Positions 46,629 through 57,846 of a stretch of 64,000 bases of DNA are shown here, piece by piece. The position numbers were made by a program, and so were the translations under genes. A model generated the notes under the pieces. The model saw nothing but the letters and a program-made list of their open reading frames with translations. It had not been told where the DNA came from and searched no databases. Each line of letters opens with the position of its first letter. Positions within the stretch are counted from its first letter, which is position 1. Where the stretch lies: contig NZ_CP017181.1 in assembly GCF_001729765.1 (NCBI RefSeq), positions 1,860,001 to 1,924,000 on the forward strand. The letters run 5' to 3'. The stretch is from Enterobacter kobei. GTDB taxonomy: Bacteria; Pseudomonadota; Gammaproteobacteria; Enterobacterales; Enterobacteriaceae.

Positions 46629-46976
46629 ATGTTAGATTTGGATAGTATCGTCGCAGACGACGCCGCAGAGAACGATCTTGAAGAAGTGGTGATGGGGCTT
46701 ATCATCAACTCCGGGCAGGCCCGCAGCCTGGCGTATGCCGCACTGAAGCAGGCCAAGCAGGGTGATTTTGCCGCCGCGAAAACCATGATGGAACAGTCCC
46801 GTACCGCGCTGAACGAAGCGCACCTGGTGCAGACAAAGCTTATTGAAAGCGATCAGGGTGAAGGGAAGATGAAGGTCAGCCTGGTGCTGGTACACGCGCA
46901 GGATCACCTGATGACCTCCATGCTGGCGCGCGAGCTGGTGGCGGAGTTGATTGAGCTTCACGAGAAAATGCACTAA
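46629..46976 (+). CDS. chbA: Chitobiose PTS enzyme IIA ChbA
   Basis: A 115-residue IIA protein of the lactose class, helical, with phosphorylated His89 in [11 protein letters not shown]. The ATG at 46629 has AAGGAG upstream and matches E. coli; the frame back to 46584 is spacer. It transfers phosphate from HPr to ChbB. Confidence 0.96.
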   Translation: MLDLDSIVADDAAENDLEEVVMGLIINSGQARSLAYAALKQAKQGDFAAAKTMMEQSRTALNEAHLVQTKLIESDQGEGKMKVSLVLVHAQDHLMTSMLARELVAELIELHEKMH

Positions 46977-46981
46977 GTCGG

Positions 46982-47824
46982 ATGTTGCAGCAGGAGGTCA
47001 GCACGATGGAAATTAAAACCGCACTTGAACAGCAGCTGTTTAATGGCAAAAATTTTCACGTGGTTATCTACAACAAGACGGAGAGCGCCAGTGGTCTGCA
47101 CCAGCATGACTACTACGAGTTCACGATTGTTCTGACCGGCCGCTACTACCAGGAGATCAACGGTAAGCGCGTCCTGCTTGAGCGAGGGGATTTTGTCTTC
47201 CTGCCGATGGGGTCCTATCACCAGAGCTTTTACGAATTCGGTGCAACCCGCATTCTGAATGTCGGCGTCAGCAGGCGCTTCTTTGAAAAGCACTATCTGC
47301 CGCTGGTACCGTTCTGCTTTGTGGCGTCTCAGGTTTATCGCGTGAAAAACGAGTTCATGACCTGGATTGAAACGGTTATTGCCTCGCTTAACTTCCGTGA
47401 AAATGAATTTGACGAGTTTATTGAAACGGTGACTTTCTATGTGATGAACCGGCTGCGTCATCATCGTGAAGAGCAGCAGGTGACGGATGATATTCCACAG
47501 TGGCTGCGCAGCACTGTTGAACTGATGCACGATAAAGCCCAGTTCAGTGACAATGCGCTGGAGAATATGGTTTCCCTGTCGGGAAAATCCCAGGAATATC
47601 TGACCCGCGCGACGCAGCGGTATTATCGTAAAACACCTGTGCAAATTATTAATGACATTCGCATTAACTTTGCCAAAAAACAGCTGGAAATTACTAACTA
47701 CTCGGTCACCGATATTGCTTACGAATCGGGATACAGTAGCCCCAGCCTGTTTATTAAAACGTTTAAGAAATTAACGTCATTCACCCCGAACAGTTACCGC
47801 AAAAGTTTGACGGTAATGAATTAA
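46982..47824 (+). CDS. chbR: AraC-family regulator ChbR
   Basis: A 280-residue dual regulator of chb. The N-terminal cupin half has [18 protein letters not shown]. The C-terminal AraC domain is at about 180-275 ([24 protein letters not shown]). The start at 46982 keeps the same length as E. coli. An alternative ATG at 47006 has the better ribosome site (CAGGAGG) and would give 272 residues. Confidence 0.94.
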   Translation: MLQQEVSTMEIKTALEQQLFNGKNFHVVIYNKTESASGLHQHDYYEFTIVLTGRYYQEINGKRVLLERGDFVFLPMGSYHQSFYEFGATRILNVGVSRRFFEKHYLPLVPFCFVASQVYRVKNEFMTWIETVIASLNFRENEFDEFIETVTFYVMNRLRHHREEQQVTDDIPQWLRSTVELMHDKAQFSDNALENMVSLSGKSQEYLTRATQRYYRKTPVQIINDIRINFAKKQLEITNYSVTDIAYESGYSSPSLFIKTFKKLTSFTPNSYRKSLTVMN

Positions 47825-47934
47825 CTTTCGGCGGTTTTATCCGCCACGAATATTGCTTTAATGGCTTGCCCAAATAGCGGGAAGAGTACGCTATACCTTG
47901 CAGGCGATTAACCTGATACGCAAAGGGAGATATT

Positions 47935-49290
47935 ATGCAAAAGAAATTAAAAGTCGTAACCATTGGTGGCGGCAGCAGCTATACCCCGGAATTACTTGAA
48001 GGTTTTCTGAAACGTTATCATGAATTACCGGTCAGCGAATTATGGCTGGTGGACGTGGAGGAAGGTCAGGAGAAGCTGAATATTATTTTCGACCTGTGCC
48101 AACGCATGGTTGAGAAAGCGGGCGTACCTCTGACCGTGCATAAAACGCTGGATCGTCGACTGGCGCTGAAAGATGCAGATTTCGTAACCACCCAGCTGCG
48201 CGTTGGGCAGTTGAAAGCGCGTGAACTGGACGAGCGTATTCCGTTGAGCCACGGTTATCTCGGTCAGGAAACTAACGGTGCCGGTGGCCTGTTCAAAGGC
48301 CTGCGTACCATTCCGGTTATTTTCGACATCGTTAAAGACGTGGAGGAAATCTGTCCAGACGCGTGGGTGATTAACTTCACTAACCCGGCAGGGATGGTGA
48401 CCGAAGCGGTCTATCGTCATACCGGTTTCAAGCGCTTTATTGGCGTCTGTAATATTCCAGTCGGCATGAAAATGTTTATCCGTGACGTGCTGGAACTGAC
48501 CGATAATGACGATCTCTCTATCGATCTGTTCGGTTTGAACCATATGGTGTTCATTAAAGATGTCATCGTGAACGGAACATCGCGTTTTGCTGAACTGCTG
48601 GACGGGGTCGCCTCGGGTCGTCTGACCGCTGCGTCTGTGAAAAACATCTTTGACCTGCCGTTCAGCGAAGGGCTGATCCGCTCGTTGAATCTGCTGCCGT
48701 GCTCCTACCTGCTTTATTACTTCAAGCAGAAAGAGATGCTGGCCATCGAAATGGGCGAGTATTACAAGGGGGGCGCGCGGGCGCAAATCGTTCAGAAAGT
48801 TGAGAAGCAGCTGTTCGACTTGTATAAAGATCCGAACCTGAACGTCAAGCCGAAAGAGCTTGAGCAGCGCGGCGGGGCCTATTATTCCGATGCGGCGTGT
48901 GAAGTGATCAACGCCATCTACAACGACAAGCAGGCGGAGCACTATGTTAACGTGCCGCACCACGGCCACATCGACAATATCCCGGCTGACTGGGCCGTTG
49001 AGATGACCTGCATTCTGGGACGCGATGGCGCTAAACCGCATCCGCGCATTACTCATTTTGATGACAAAGTTATGGGTCTGATCCACACCATTAAAGGCTT
49101 TGAAGTGGCGGCAAGTCAGGCGGCGCTGAGCGGCGAGCTGAATGACGTGCTTCTGGCACTGAACCTCAGCCCGCTGGTGCATTCCGACCGCGATGCGGAG
49201 CAGCTTGCAGCAGAGATGATCCTGGCGCATGAAAAATGGTTGCCGAACTTCGCCGCCACGATCGAGAAGCTGAAGTTCAAACACCACTGA
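47935..49290 (+). CDS. chbF: 6-phospho-beta-glucosidase ChbF (GH4)
   Basis: A 451-residue glycoside hydrolase family 4 enzyme. It uses NAD and a metal to split mono-deacetylated chitobiose-6-phosphate. The Rossmann start [15 protein letters not shown] and the metal ligands Cys in GVCNIPVGM and His in GLNHMVF are conserved. GGGAGA precedes the ATG. Confidence 0.97.
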   Translation: MQKKLKVVTIGGGSSYTPELLEGFLKRYHELPVSELWLVDVEEGQEKLNIIFDLCQRMVEKAGVPLTVHKTLDRRLALKDADFVTTQLRVGQLKARELDERIPLSHGYLGQETNGAGGLFKGLRTIPVIFDIVKDVEEICPDAWVINFTNPAGMVTEAVYRHTGFKRFIGVCNIPVGMKMFIRDVLELTDNDDLSIDLFGLNHMVFIKDVIVNGTSRFAELLDGVASGRLTAASVKNIFDLPFSEGLIRSLNLLPCSYLLYYFKQKEMLAIEMGEYYKGGARAQIVQKVEKQLFDLYKDPNLNVKPKELEQRGGAYYSDAACEVINAIYNDKQAEHYVNVPHHGHIDNIPADWAVEMTCILGRDGAKPHPRITHFDDKVMGLIHTIKGFEVAASQAALSGELNDVLLALNLSPLVHSDRDAEQLAAEMILAHEKWLPNFAATIEKLKFKHH

Positions 49291-49301
49291 GAGGACGCAC
49301 A

Positions 49302-50051
49302 ATGGAAAACCTGCTGATCGTTAATGCTGATGATTTTGGCCTCTCGAAAGGTCAGAACTACGGCATTATTGAAGCCTGTCGCCGGGGGGTTGTGACATCC
49401 ACTACGGCACTGGTTAATGGTGAAGCGGTTGAACATGCGGCGCAGCTAAGCCGCGACGTGCCTGAGCTGGGCGTCGGGATGCATTTTGTGCTGACGCTCG
49501 GTATGCCGCTTACGCCAATGCCGGGCCTGACCCGTGACGGACAGTTAGGTAAATGGATTTGGGAACAGGCGGAGCAGGACGCTCTGCCGCTGGAAGAGAT
49601 TGCCCGCGAGCTGGACTGTCAGTTCAACCGCTTTGCTGATCTGTTTGGTGATCTGCCAACACACATCGACAGCCATCACCACGTGCATATGATCCCGGCA
49701 ATTTTCCCGATCGTTGCGGCGTTTGCTCAACGCAAAGGCGTAGCGATGCGCGTGGATCGTGAGGTGCAAGGGTTGCCGGACAGTGCGGTGACAACCACCG
49801 CAGGGTTCAGCAGCGCGTTTTACGGCGAGGCGATCGACGAAGCGCTGTTCCTGAAGGTGCTGGATGATTCTGCAGCCCGGGGAGAAAAGTCACTGGAGGT
49901 CATGGCGCACCCCGCATTTGTCGATAATATCGTGCGCAAGAGCGCGTACTGCTGGCCGCGCCTGGCGGAGCTGGATGTGCTGACGTCGCCGTCGCTGAAA
50001 TACGCGATTGCCGAACGTGGGTATCGGTTGGGGACATTCCGGGATCTGTGA
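49302..50051 (+). CDS. chbG: Chitooligosaccharide deacetylase ChbG
   Basis: A 249-residue YdjC-type carbohydrate deacetylase. NADDFG (8-13) supplies metal ligands and [10 protein letters not shown] the histidines. It removes one acetyl group from chitobiose-6-phosphate so ChbR can be activated and ChbF can act. The ATG at 49302 is used; the longer frame from 49236 lies inside chbF. Last gene of the operon. Confidence 0.96.
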   Translation: MENLLIVNADDFGLSKGQNYGIIEACRRGVVTSTTALVNGEAVEHAAQLSRDVPELGVGMHFVLTLGMPLTPMPGLTRDGQLGKWIWEQAEQDALPLEEIARELDCQFNRFADLFGDLPTHIDSHHHVHMIPAIFPIVAAFAQRKGVAMRVDREVQGLPDSAVTTTAGFSSAFYGEAIDEALFLKVLDDSAARGEKSLEVMAHPAFVDNIVRKSAYCWPRLAELDVLTSPSLKYAIAERGYRLGTFRDL

Positions 50052-50054
50052 GAA

Positions 50055-50142
50055 GTGCCGGGGGGCGGCTTCGCCTTACCCGGCCTACGAACGACCTGCA
50101 AACTGTTGTAGGCCGGGTAAGCGCAAGCGCCACCCGGCTTTT
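50055..50142. repeat. BIME: two REP units between chbG and katE
   Basis: The first unit spans 50055-50088 and the second 50108-50142 in opposite orientation, separated by 19 bp. The second ends in seven T residues after chbG and probably works as its terminator. Confidence 0.87.
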
Positions 50143-50143
50143 T

Positions 50144-52393
50144 TTACGCCGGGATCTGGTCAATCTTGCTGCTGCGTGACCAGACACGGTGCGCGGCGAG
50201 CAGGTCAAACAGCTTCGTCATAAAGGCGTCGTCCACGTTATCGCCCTCGACAATGCCGTCCTCACCTTGCTCGGCAACCTTCAGCTGGGATTTAAACTGA
50301 CGCGCATCGCCGGACAACGCGATCGGTTTCAGGTGCTTATAAGCTTCCAGCAGGTAATAGACGGCGTCACCGTTGTTCAACAAGCTGGCAATATCCCCGC
50401 ACGGAACAATCACCGCATCGACGGTCAGCGAGGGTGCCCCGGCAAAGGTCGCAGCCACCGGCAGCACGGAACCGTCATCAGCCGTCACTTCACCCATTCG
50501 GGAATAAAGCAGTTTGGCGTGTACGCCCTGGGTTTTCAGCGCCTGCATAATGCCCAGTACGTCACTGGCCCGGGTTTTATCGTTCAGCAGGATGGCGACC
50601 ACGCGGCCTTTAATTGAGCCACCTGGCACCGCATACAGACTCAGCGACGGATCTTTCTTCACGCCGTTGACCTCTTTTGGCGGAGCAAGGTTGCGCTGCT
50701 CGTCGGTGAGGGTAATACCCAGGTTATCCGCCACGCTCTGGGCGAGCTGAATATCAATGTGCGCAAGCTGATCGACCACGCGCTCGCGGATGTAGGTGCG
50801 CACCACCTTACTTAACTCGAAGCTAAAGCCGCCGATGATGTGCTGCTGCTCAATCGGCGTCTGGCTGTTCCAGAACAGGCGAGGATGGGCGTAATACTCG
50901 CCGAAGGAAGGGCTGCGCTCGCGAATTTTGTTGCCATCGATACGCTCCTGGTACGACTCAAAACCTCCGCGTTTCGGGCCTGGCGGTGTTTCGCGCGGCC
51001 AGTTATCGTTGATCGAGTTAGGCTCGTAGTTAGCCGGATTGGTATCAATGTCCTGACGATGCATCCCGTCGCGCTGGAAATTGTGGTACGGGCAGGTCGG
51101 ACGGTTAATTGGAATTTCGTGGAAGTTCGGCCCGCCAAGGCGGCTGATCTGCGTATCGGTGTACGAGAACAAACGTCCCTGTAAGAGCGGATCGTTGGTG
51201 AAATCCAGTCCCGGCACGATATGCCCCGGGTGGAACGCGGCCTGCTCGTTCTCGGCAAAGAAATTATCCGGGTTGCGGTTGAGCACCATTTTCCCCACCA
51301 GTTGAACCGGCACCAGCTCCTCGGGGATCAGTTTGGTCGGGTCAAGAAGGTCGAAATCAAACTTAAATTCATCCTCTTCCGGAATGAGCTGCAGGCCCAG
51401 TTCATATTCAGGGAAATCGCCGGCTTCAATGGACTCCCACAGCTCACGACGATGGAAGTCAGGATCGCGCCCGGTCAGCTTCTGCGCCTCATCCCACACC
51501 AGCGAGGCTTTGCCCGCCACCGGCTTCCAGTGGAACCGGACGAACGTGGCTTTTCCTTCCGCGTTAATCATACGGAAGGTGTGAATACCAAACCCCTCCA
51601 TCGTGCGATAGCTGCGCGGAATACCCCGGTCAGACATCGCCCACATCACGTTGTGTAACGTTTCAGGTTGCAGAGAGATATAGTCCCAGAAGGTGTCGTG
51701 CGCACTTTGTCCCTGCGGTATGGCCCAGTGGGGCTCCGGTTTTACCGCATGGACAAAGTCAGGAAATTTATGCGCATCCTGAATGAAAAACACCGGGGTG
51801 TTATTGCCCACCAGATCAAAAATACCCTCTTCGGTATAAAACTTGGTGGCGAAACCGCGAATATCACGCACCGTGTCTGCCGAACCCGCGCCACCCTGTA
51901 CGGTGGAGAATCGGACAAACACCGGGGTAATTTTATCCGGGTCGGAGAGGAAATCTGCTTTGGTGATCGCTTTCAGGCTCTTGTACGGCTGGAAGTAGCC
52001 ATGCGCAGCCGAGCCGCGCGCGTGAACGATACGTTCCGGAATTCGCTCGTGGTCGAAATGGGTAATTTTTTCCCGCAGGATAAAGTCTTCCAGCAGTGTG
52101 GGGCCGCGCGAGCCGGCGCAAAGAGAGTTTTGATCGTCAGCAATGCGCACGCCCTGATTGGTCGTGAGTGCAAAACCTTCACCACCTTTACGGTGTGGCT
52201 CAAGCGATTTCAGCTTCTCGTTCCCGGTGTCCGGCGATTTCATGCTTCCCGGTGCGGTAGGCTGTTCGCCGGGGGCGGAAGGGCCTGGCGAGGGGCGGTG
52301 AGAGCCGTCAGCAGGGGCGAGAGAGTCCATACCCGGTTGAGATTCTTCAGTGCCATGAATCGGTGATTGATGTGTATTATCTTTGTTCGACAT
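50144..52393 (-). CDS. katE: Catalase HPII
   Basis: A 749-residue large-subunit haem catalase that destroys hydrogen peroxide. The extended N-terminal arm is rich in Pro and Ser. The distal His124 is in [10 protein letters not shown], and [12 protein letters not shown] carries the haem-ligand tyrosine. The C-terminal flavodoxin-like domain covers about 595-749. In E. coli it is sigma-S dependent. It converges with chbG across a BIME. Confidence 0.97.
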   Translation of the reverse strand: MSNKDNTHQSPIHGTEESQPGMDSLAPADGSHRPSPGPSAPGEQPTAPGSMKSPDTGNEKLKSLEPHRKGGEGFALTTNQGVRIADDQNSLCAGSRGPTLLEDFILREKITHFDHERIPERIVHARGSAAHGYFQPYKSLKAITKADFLSDPDKITPVFVRFSTVQGGAGSADTVRDIRGFATKFYTEEGIFDLVGNNTPVFFIQDAHKFPDFVHAVKPEPHWAIPQGQSAHDTFWDYISLQPETLHNVMWAMSDRGIPRSYRTMEGFGIHTFRMINAEGKATFVRFHWKPVAGKASLVWDEAQKLTGRDPDFHRRELWESIEAGDFPEYELGLQLIPEEDEFKFDFDLLDPTKLIPEELVPVQLVGKMVLNRNPDNFFAENEQAAFHPGHIVPGLDFTNDPLLQGRLFSYTDTQISRLGGPNFHEIPINRPTCPYHNFQRDGMHRQDIDTNPANYEPNSINDNWPRETPPGPKRGGFESYQERIDGNKIRERSPSFGEYYAHPRLFWNSQTPIEQQHIIGGFSFELSKVVRTYIRERVVDQLAHIDIQLAQSVADNLGITLTDEQRNLAPPKEVNGVKKDPSLSLYAVPGGSIKGRVVAILLNDKTRASDVLGIMQALKTQGVHAKLLYSRMGEVTADDGSVLPVAATFAGAPSLTVDAVIVPCGDIASLLNNGDAVYYLLEAYKHLKPIALSGDARQFKSQLKVAEQGEDGIVEGDNVDDAFMTKLFDLLAAHRVWSRSSKIDQIPA

Positions 52394-52596
52394 TGCACGC
52401 TTCTCCTTTATCCATTGCTAAAAACCCTATTAAGGATAGAACAATGTCGTGAGATAGCTCGCGAACTAAGAGTTTTCACATGCCGCCATTAACGAAAGGA
52501 GCCCTCTCAGCCATTAGGAGCGCGACGGAAGGGAGCAGAATCGGCTATCATAGAATTTTCCTGCTTCAAGAATTTGCTTTAGTGAACCCGTCGCTT

Positions 52597-52836
52597 ATGA
52601 AACCTCTTCGTCAACAAAACCGCCAGGTTATTAGCTATGTGCCCCGCGTGGAACCCGCGCCGCCTGACCATGCCCTGAAAGTGGAGGGTTTTCGTGATGT
52701 CTGGCAGCTTCGTGGTAAATATGTGGCGTTTGTCCTGATGGGGGAGCATTTCCGTCGATCGCCGACGTTTTCCGTGCCGGAGTCTGCCCAGCGATGGGCG
52801 GTGCAAATCCGCCAGGATGAAGAGGTTGAAGAATAA
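52597..52836 (+). CDS. cedA: Cell division activator CedA
   Basis: A 79-residue protein. The start MKPLRQQNRQVISYVPR is conserved and the longer frame from 52480 is not. It has a basic N-terminus and a small beta-sheet DNA- or RNA-polymerase-binding fold (VWQLRGKYVAFVLMGEHFRRSP). In E. coli it is linked to division after over-replication and binds RNA polymerase. Confidence 0.92.
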   Translation: MKPLRQQNRQVISYVPRVEPAPPDHALKVEGFRDVWQLRGKYVAFVLMGEHFRRSPTFSVPESAQRWAVQIRQDEEVEE

Positions 52837-52842
52837 CAGCCA

Positions 52843-52871
52843 TAAAAAAACCGCCATCAGGCGGTTTTTTT
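52843..52871. terminator. Bidirectional terminator between cedA and tcyP
   Basis: AAAAAAACCGCC-ATCA-GGCGGTTTTTTT is symmetric, giving a T run on both strands. It serves both convergent genes. Confidence 0.95.
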
Positions 52872-52883
52872 ATTTCCCGGCGA

Positions 52884-54275
52884 TTACCGGTGCGCCAGTT
52901 CGGCGTCGTCTTCACTTTCCAGAATGGCTTTGTCGGTCTGCTTCAGCCACTGGCTGGTCAGCGTACCGGCGGTCATGGAGCCGCTCACGTTCAGCGCGGT
53001 ACGACCCATGTCGATCAGCGGTTCAACGGAGATCAGCAGCGCGACCAGCGTCACTGGCAGACCCAGTGCAGGCAGCACAATCAGCGCAGCGAAGGTTGCG
53101 CCGCCACCAACACCGGCAACACCGGCGGAACTGATGGTCACAATGCCGACCAGCGTGGCGATCCAGACCGGATCCAGCGGGTTGATACCCACGGTCGGGG
53201 CAACCATCACCGCCAGCATCGCCGGGTAGAGACCCGCACAGCCGTTCTGACCGATGGTGGCACCAAAGGACGCAGAGAAGCTGGCGATAGATTCTGGCAC
53301 GCCCAGGCGACGGGTCTGCGCTTCAACGTTCAGAGGAATAGACGCGGCGCTGGAGCGGCTGGTGAAGGCAAAGGTCAGTACCGGCCAGACTTTGCGGAAG
53401 TATTTCAGCGGGCTGACGCCGTTCACGCCCAGCAGGATACCGTGGACCACGAACATGATGCCCAGGCCCAGATAAGAGGCGACGACAAAACTGCCCAGCT
53501 TAATGATGTCCTGCAGGTTAGAGCCCGCAACCACTTTGGTCATAAGCGCCAGCACGCCGTATGGCGTCAGCTGCATGACCAGACGCACCAGCTTCATCAC
53601 CCAGCTTTGCAGGGTATCAATCGCCGTCAGCACACGCTCGCCTTTCGGCGCATCGTCTTTCAGCAGCTTCAGTGCGGCCACACCGAGGAATGCCGCGAAG
53701 ATCACCACGCTGATGATGGACGTTGGGCTGGCGCCGGTCAGGTCAGCAAACGGGTTCTTCGGAATGAAGGAGAGCACCATCTGCGGAACCGTCAGATCGG
53801 CCACTTTACCCACGTAGTTGGTTTGAATCGCGGTCAGGCGTGCTGTTTCAGCCGTGCCCTGCACCAGACCTTCGGCCGTCAGGCCAAACAGGTTGGTTAC
53901 CAGCACACCCACCAGCGCGGCGATCAGCGTGGTAAACAGCAGGGTACCAATGGTCAGAAAACTGATTTTACCCAGTTGAGTGGCGTTATGCAGGCGGGCA
54001 ACGGCACTCAGAATAGAGGCGAACACCAGCGGCATCACGATCATCTGCAGCAGCTGGACATAGCCGTTGCCGACAATGTTGAACCACTGAATAGAGTCTT
54101 TCAGAACTGGATTATCGGAGCCATAAATCGCCTGCAACGCCAGACCAAATACGACACCCATGGCCAGACCAACCAGCACTTTTTTCGCCAGGCTCCACTG
54201 TTTGTGGCGCGTCTGCGCGAGAAGCAATAGCAATACAACGAACACAACAACGTTCGCGATGAGTGGAAAATTCAT
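52884..54275 (-). CDS. tcyP: L-cystine symporter TcyP
   Basis: A 463-residue dicarboxylate/amino acid:cation symporter family protein with about eight helices and two re-entrant loops. The serine-rich loop [17 protein letters not shown] and the later [17 protein letters not shown] are the transport core. The E. coli homologue YdjN imports cystine under CysB control. Confidence 0.95.
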   Translation of the reverse strand: MNFPLIANVVVFVVLLLLLAQTRHKQWSLAKKVLVGLAMGVVFGLALQAIYGSDNPVLKDSIQWFNIVGNGYVQLLQMIVMPLVFASILSAVARLHNATQLGKISFLTIGTLLFTTLIAALVGVLVTNLFGLTAEGLVQGTAETARLTAIQTNYVGKVADLTVPQMVLSFIPKNPFADLTGASPTSIISVVIFAAFLGVAALKLLKDDAPKGERVLTAIDTLQSWVMKLVRLVMQLTPYGVLALMTKVVAGSNLQDIIKLGSFVVASYLGLGIMFVVHGILLGVNGVSPLKYFRKVWPVLTFAFTSRSSAASIPLNVEAQTRRLGVPESIASFSASFGATIGQNGCAGLYPAMLAVMVAPTVGINPLDPVWIATLVGIVTISSAGVAGVGGGATFAALIVLPALGLPVTLVALLISVEPLIDMGRTALNVSGSMTAGTLTSQWLKQTDKAILESEDDAELAHR

Positions 54276-54402
54276 CCCCGTTCTCCTGATTTATTATGGG
54301 ATCGGTTTTTGCCGATCCTGTTGGCGGAAGGTTAGCAGAAGTGTGATGTCGCGCTTATATCCAAATGGAATGGTTTATGACAAACGGAATGATTTTGTTG
54401 GT

Positions 54403-54993
54403 TTACTGTTCAATCTGGTGATGAATAAAGCGATTGAACTGAAATTGCAGCGAATTGATCATCTGCGAAGACCAGCGCACTGCACTGTTTTCGGGCAATG
54501 TCTGTGGCATCCAGACGGCGTAAGCGAAGAGCGCCATGCACAATACGCGCTCAAGCTGGTTCCCTTTCTGTGGCGCAAGGATGGGAAAACGAAAGCGCCA
54601 GCGACACGGCCAGAGAAGTGGAACGCCAGCGGGCGTCAGCATATCTGCAAGAATATGGCTTAAGTAGCCGAGCACCATCCCCTGAATGGCATCAGCAGGG
54701 ACGATCCAGCTTTCGGGCACTTTTAAATAAAAAAGGGTAAGCAGCCCAAAAACGGCCAGCAGGCTGTGCGTAAACCCCCGGTGGCCGAACGCGCGGGCGA
54801 TGGGTTTCGATACCCACTTCAGGCGTTGTCCAAGAAATGATTTGGGATGATCAATATCGGGCAGCAGACAGGTCAATACGGCGGAAGGGACAATATGCCA
54901 CCAGTCCCCCTGTGCGAGCACGGGAGTGAGTTCAGCGTTTTTGGCAAATACTGCGCACGCTATGGAAAAAAGGAGGTGGCCTTCCGCCGTCAT
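54403..54993 (-). CDS. ydjM: SOS-regulated membrane metal-dependent hydrolase YdjM
   Basis: A 196-residue inner membrane protein of the YdjM/LexA-regulated DUF457 group, with DIDHPKSFLGQR and HRGFTHSLLAV as its conserved metal-type motifs. The ATG at 54993 matches E. coli; one at 55005 would add four residues. Two LexA boxes lie directly upstream, so SOS control is conserved. Its activity is unknown. Confidence 0.93.
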   Translation of the reverse strand: MTAEGHLLFSIACAVFAKNAELTPVLAQGDWWHIVPSAVLTCLLPDIDHPKSFLGQRLKWVSKPIARAFGHRGFTHSLLAVFGLLTLFYLKVPESWIVPADAIQGMVLGYLSHILADMLTPAGVPLLWPCRWRFRFPILAPQKGNQLERVLCMALFAYAVWMPQTLPENSAVRWSSQMINSLQFQFNRFIHHQIEQ

Positions 54994-55007
54994 GATAAAA
55001 CCCACGA

Positions 55008-55045
55008 AACTGTCAATTCATACAGTATAGGGTTTTTATACAGTA
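55008..55045 (-). promoter_or_regulatory. Two LexA boxes upstream of ydjM
   Basis: The proximal box (55008-55027) reads TACTGTATGAATTGACAGTT on the minus strand, a full CTG-N10-CAG. The distal one (55026-55045) is TACTGTATAAAAACCCTATA, strong in its left half only. They touch end to end. Confidence 0.85.
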
Positions 55046-55093
55046 GGCGGAAGAGGTGACGGTGTAACTGTTTGTCACAAATGGAGCATGTTG

Positions 55094-55765
55094 TTAGCCG
55101 CCCTTAAGGTGATGCGCCGTGAGTTCTGTCAGCGAATTAAGCTTCACATCGGCAAGGGCAAAACGGGGATCGTGGCGGCCTTCCTCTGCCGGAACCACAA
55201 TGGAGCGCATACGTGCGGCTTTGGACGCGATCATGCCGTTAACGGAATCTTCCAGCGCGACACAGGTAAGCGGATCAAGACCCAGCTTAGCGGCACAGTC
55301 CATATAGACCTGCGGGTGCGGTTTGCTGTAGGGCAATTTTTCAGCTGACGCCAGGGCGTCAAAACTGTCGCGCAGCTCAAACATAATGAGCACTTTTTCC
55401 AGCATATGCAGCGGTGAAGCGGAGGCCAGGCCCACCTTCAGCCCCTGAGCCTTACACAACGCGACCGCTTCACGCACGCCAGGCAATAGCGGCTTGTTCT
55501 CCTCCACCAGCGCGATGGCGCGGCTGATAATGCGCGCGGTGACTTCGTCGCGATCTGGGCCACTCCACGGCTGGTGGGCGTACCAGAGGTCTACGACCAT
55601 ATCAATGCGCAGGCCCAGCGTGTCGGGAAGTTCATTACGGCGGCTGATATCAACGCCCAGGCTGGCCATCACGTCCAGCTCGGCGCGATCCCACAACGGC
55701 TCGGAATCAATCAGTAATCCATCCATGTCAAAAATAGCGGCAAGTATCTGGCGCGGTGTCGACAT
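55094..55765 (-). CDS. hxpB: HAD-family hexitol phosphatase HxpB (YniC)
   Basis: A 223-residue HAD phosphatase. Motif I is FDMDGLLIDSEP, motif II is in LASAS, the lysine in PYSKPHPQVY, and motif IV in ALEDSVNG. It removes phosphate from 2-deoxyglucose-6-phosphate and hexitol phosphates in E. coli. The ATG at 55765 has AAGGAG at the right distance, so the preceding GTG is not used. Confidence 0.94.
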   Translation of the reverse strand: MSTPRQILAAIFDMDGLLIDSEPLWDRAELDVMASLGVDISRRNELPDTLGLRIDMVVDLWYAHQPWSGPDRDEVTARIISRAIALVEENKPLLPGVREAVALCKAQGLKVGLASASPLHMLEKVLIMFELRDSFDALASAEKLPYSKPHPQVYMDCAAKLGLDPLTCVALEDSVNGMIASKAARMRSIVVPAEEGRHDPRFALADVKLNSLTELTAHHLKGG

Positions 55766-55913
55766 CACAACGTCTCCTTATCCAGGGTGTTCGACAGACG
55801 ATAAGTGCTAAGCACACTTAGCAATTTAGCATATTGCTTTCAAAGATCGGGCGAAAATGCTGTCCAGCAGGTAGACTTAGCCACAAATAACGCGTCTTTA
55901 TGAAGAGGAACTG

Positions 55914-56450
55914 ATGACGTATCAACAAGCTGGACGCATTGCTGTCTTAAAACGTATTGCTGGCTGGGTGATTTTTATTCCCGCCGTCATCTCTACGCTG
56001 ATTTCTGTGCTCAAATTTATGTACGATCACAGCGAAAAACAGCCAGGCATTAATGCCGTCATGCTTGATTTTGCGCATGTCATGATTGAGATGATGCGGT
56101 TCAACACCCCGTTCCTGAATGTCTTCTGGTTCAACTCGCCAACGCCGGATTTTCACCAGCAGCTTAATATTGGGTTCTGGGTCATCTATGCGTTGATTTT
56201 TATTGCCATGGCGTTACAGGCATCCGGTGCGCGAATGAGTCGCCAGACCCGTTTTCTGCGCGAAGGCGTTGAGGATCAGTTAATTCTGGAACAGGCGAAA
56301 GGCCCGGAAGGAATGAGCCGGGAGCAGATTGAATCCCGCATTGTGGTACCGCGTCACACCATTTTCCTGCAAATTTTCCCGCTCTATATTTTCCCCATTA
56401 TCATCATTGTGGCGGGATACTTCTTCTTCTCTCTGCTGGGTTTTCTCTGA
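55914..56450 (+). CDS. yniB: Inner membrane protein YniB
   Basis: A 178-residue protein with three to four hydrophobic segments (near 17-35, 88-105 and 152-176). A charged cytoplasmic stretch ILEQAKGPEGMSREQIESRI lies between. Sequence and neighbours match E. coli YniB. Function is unknown. Confidence 0.92.
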   Translation: MTYQQAGRIAVLKRIAGWVIFIPAVISTLISVLKFMYDHSEKQPGINAVMLDFAHVMIEMMRFNTPFLNVFWFNSPTPDFHQQLNIGFWVIYALIFIAMALQASGARMSRQTRFLREGVEDQLILEQAKGPEGMSREQIESRIVVPRHTIFLQIFPLYIFPIIIIVAGYFFFSLLGFL

Positions 56451-56486
56451 CAGATGAGGGTGGCGGCACGGCCACCCGATTTGTCC

Positions 56487-57347
56487 CTATGCCGCAAGTA
56501 CGCGTTCAAGCGCACGCTGGGCGTTGACCAGATGCTGCCCGCCAAAAAGGATAGCGCGGTTCATCAGCGTATAAAGCTGATACACCGGTTGGCGCTCGAG
56601 AAAATCGGACGGCAGAGGGGAGACTGACTGATAGCCATCATATATTTGCGGGGGCTGCTCTGGATGCAGGGGCAGCATGGCCAGATCGCACTCTCTGTCA
56701 CCCCAGTAGCAGGCCGGGTCGAAGATATAGGGGCCGTTGGGACCCAGCGCGCAGTTGTCGGACCATAAATCGCCGTGCAGTAGAGATGCCTGCGGCTGAT
56801 GGGAGGCCAGGCGCTGTTGTACATGCTCAACGATGGCATCAATATTGCCAAATTCCAGCCCTTTTTCGGCGGCCAGTTCAAGCTGCCATCCGATGCGCTG
56901 TTCGGCAAAAAACGTCGACCACCGACGCTGCCAGGCGTTGGGCTGTGGGGTAGTGGAAAGGTCGTTGTCAAAATCGAGCCCAAACTGGGGCTGGTCGCTC
57001 CACTGGTGCAGGCGCGCGAGCTGTTGTCCAAGAATGAAGGCGTTATGGGCATCCAGCGGGCGGGGAGGGAGATAGTCCATGACCAGGAAACTGTAGTCCC
57101 GGTCGCTGCCCAGAGCCAGCACCTGCGGTACTGTCACCGTTTTACTGCGAGACAACAGTTCCAGCTGGTCGGCTTCAGCGGTGAATATCGGGAGCAGTTC
57201 TCGCTCATCACACTTCACGAAAAGATCGCGTCCTGCGTAGCGTAAATGCCACGCGGCGTGGATCTCTCCGCCTGGCAGTTCGTTACGCAGTTCAATTTCA
57301 CCTTCACCCAGTTGCTCACTTAAAAGATGACTGATAGCCTGCCACAT
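56487..57347 (-). CDS. yniA: Fructosamine kinase family protein YniA
   Basis: A 286-residue aminoglycoside-kinase-fold protein. The catalytic loop LLHGDLWSDNCA and metal motif FDPACYWGDRECD are intact. The family phosphorylates fructosamines or ribulosamines to begin protein deglycation. The precise substrate here is unknown. Confidence 0.93.
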   Translation of the reverse strand: MWQAISHLLSEQLGEGEIELRNELPGGEIHAAWHLRYAGRDLFVKCDERELLPIFTAEADQLELLSRSKTVTVPQVLALGSDRDYSFLVMDYLPPRPLDAHNAFILGQQLARLHQWSDQPQFGLDFDNDLSTTPQPNAWQRRWSTFFAEQRIGWQLELAAEKGLEFGNIDAIVEHVQQRLASHQPQASLLHGDLWSDNCALGPNGPYIFDPACYWGDRECDLAMLPLHPEQPPQIYDGYQSVSPLPSDFLERQPVYQLYTLMNRAILFGGQHLVNAQRALERVLAA

Positions 57348-57452
57348 GTTGACTCTCCCATGTTGTCTGCCAGATCATAAAGTTAGCGCATAATTGCGGT
57401 AAAAAAATACGAACTAACGCACACCTGAGCGGTTTAAATTCATGCAGCGCAC

Positions 57453-57743
57453 TTATTGTTCTTTTTTGTGCCAGCTTTCCCACGTTTCCACGGTGATGTC
57501 GGCGGGCTTGTCGGTCACACTTTCCACCAGGCTGGCGGCCAGGGCGTGAACGTCTTCTTCACTCAGGGCCGCGATCAAACCAAATGTCAGCGTGCCTAAA
57601 TCATGAATATGGCCGTCATCGTCCGTCAGCGTGAGCAGAAAATTCGCGCGAGTAAAGGCGTTATTGAGCTCGTTCAGCTCGGTCAGTGACGCTTCACGAA
57701 GATTGATGGTTGCGACATAGCGGGTGATATCACCACTGCTCAT
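57453..57743 (-). CDS. ydiZ: Conserved protein YdiZ
   Basis: A 96-residue soluble acidic protein, MSSGDITRYVATINLREASL at the N-terminus. It matches E. coli YdiZ in length and most residues (NNAFTRANFLLTLTDDDG). Function is unknown. It lies between yniA and pfkB in the conserved order. Confidence 0.92.
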   Translation of the reverse strand: MSSGDITRYVATINLREASLTELNELNNAFTRANFLLTLTDDDGHIHDLGTLTFGLIAALSEEDVHALAASLVESVTDKPADITVETWESWHKKEQ

Positions 57744-57846
57744 AATTCACCTCGTTGTTATTCTGAAAGTTTTTTTAGCATAGTCGATATGCCATATTTG
57801 GCGACTTTAAGGTAAATTCCCCTTCGATTGGGAAGGGGAATAGAGG

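Noticed and set aside
48040..49302. 420-codon open frame antisense to chbF
   Set aside because: Shadow of a clear GH4 enzyme; the composition is rich in His, Gln and Val as expected for an antisense frame.
50055..50142. Possible CRISPR-like repeat pair
   Set aside because: Only two units in opposite orientation with REP core sequence and no further spacers; it is a BIME.
52890..54230. 446-codon plus-strand frame opposite tcyP
   Set aside because: Its low-complexity Gln/Arg/His-rich translation is an antisense artefact of a membrane protein gene.
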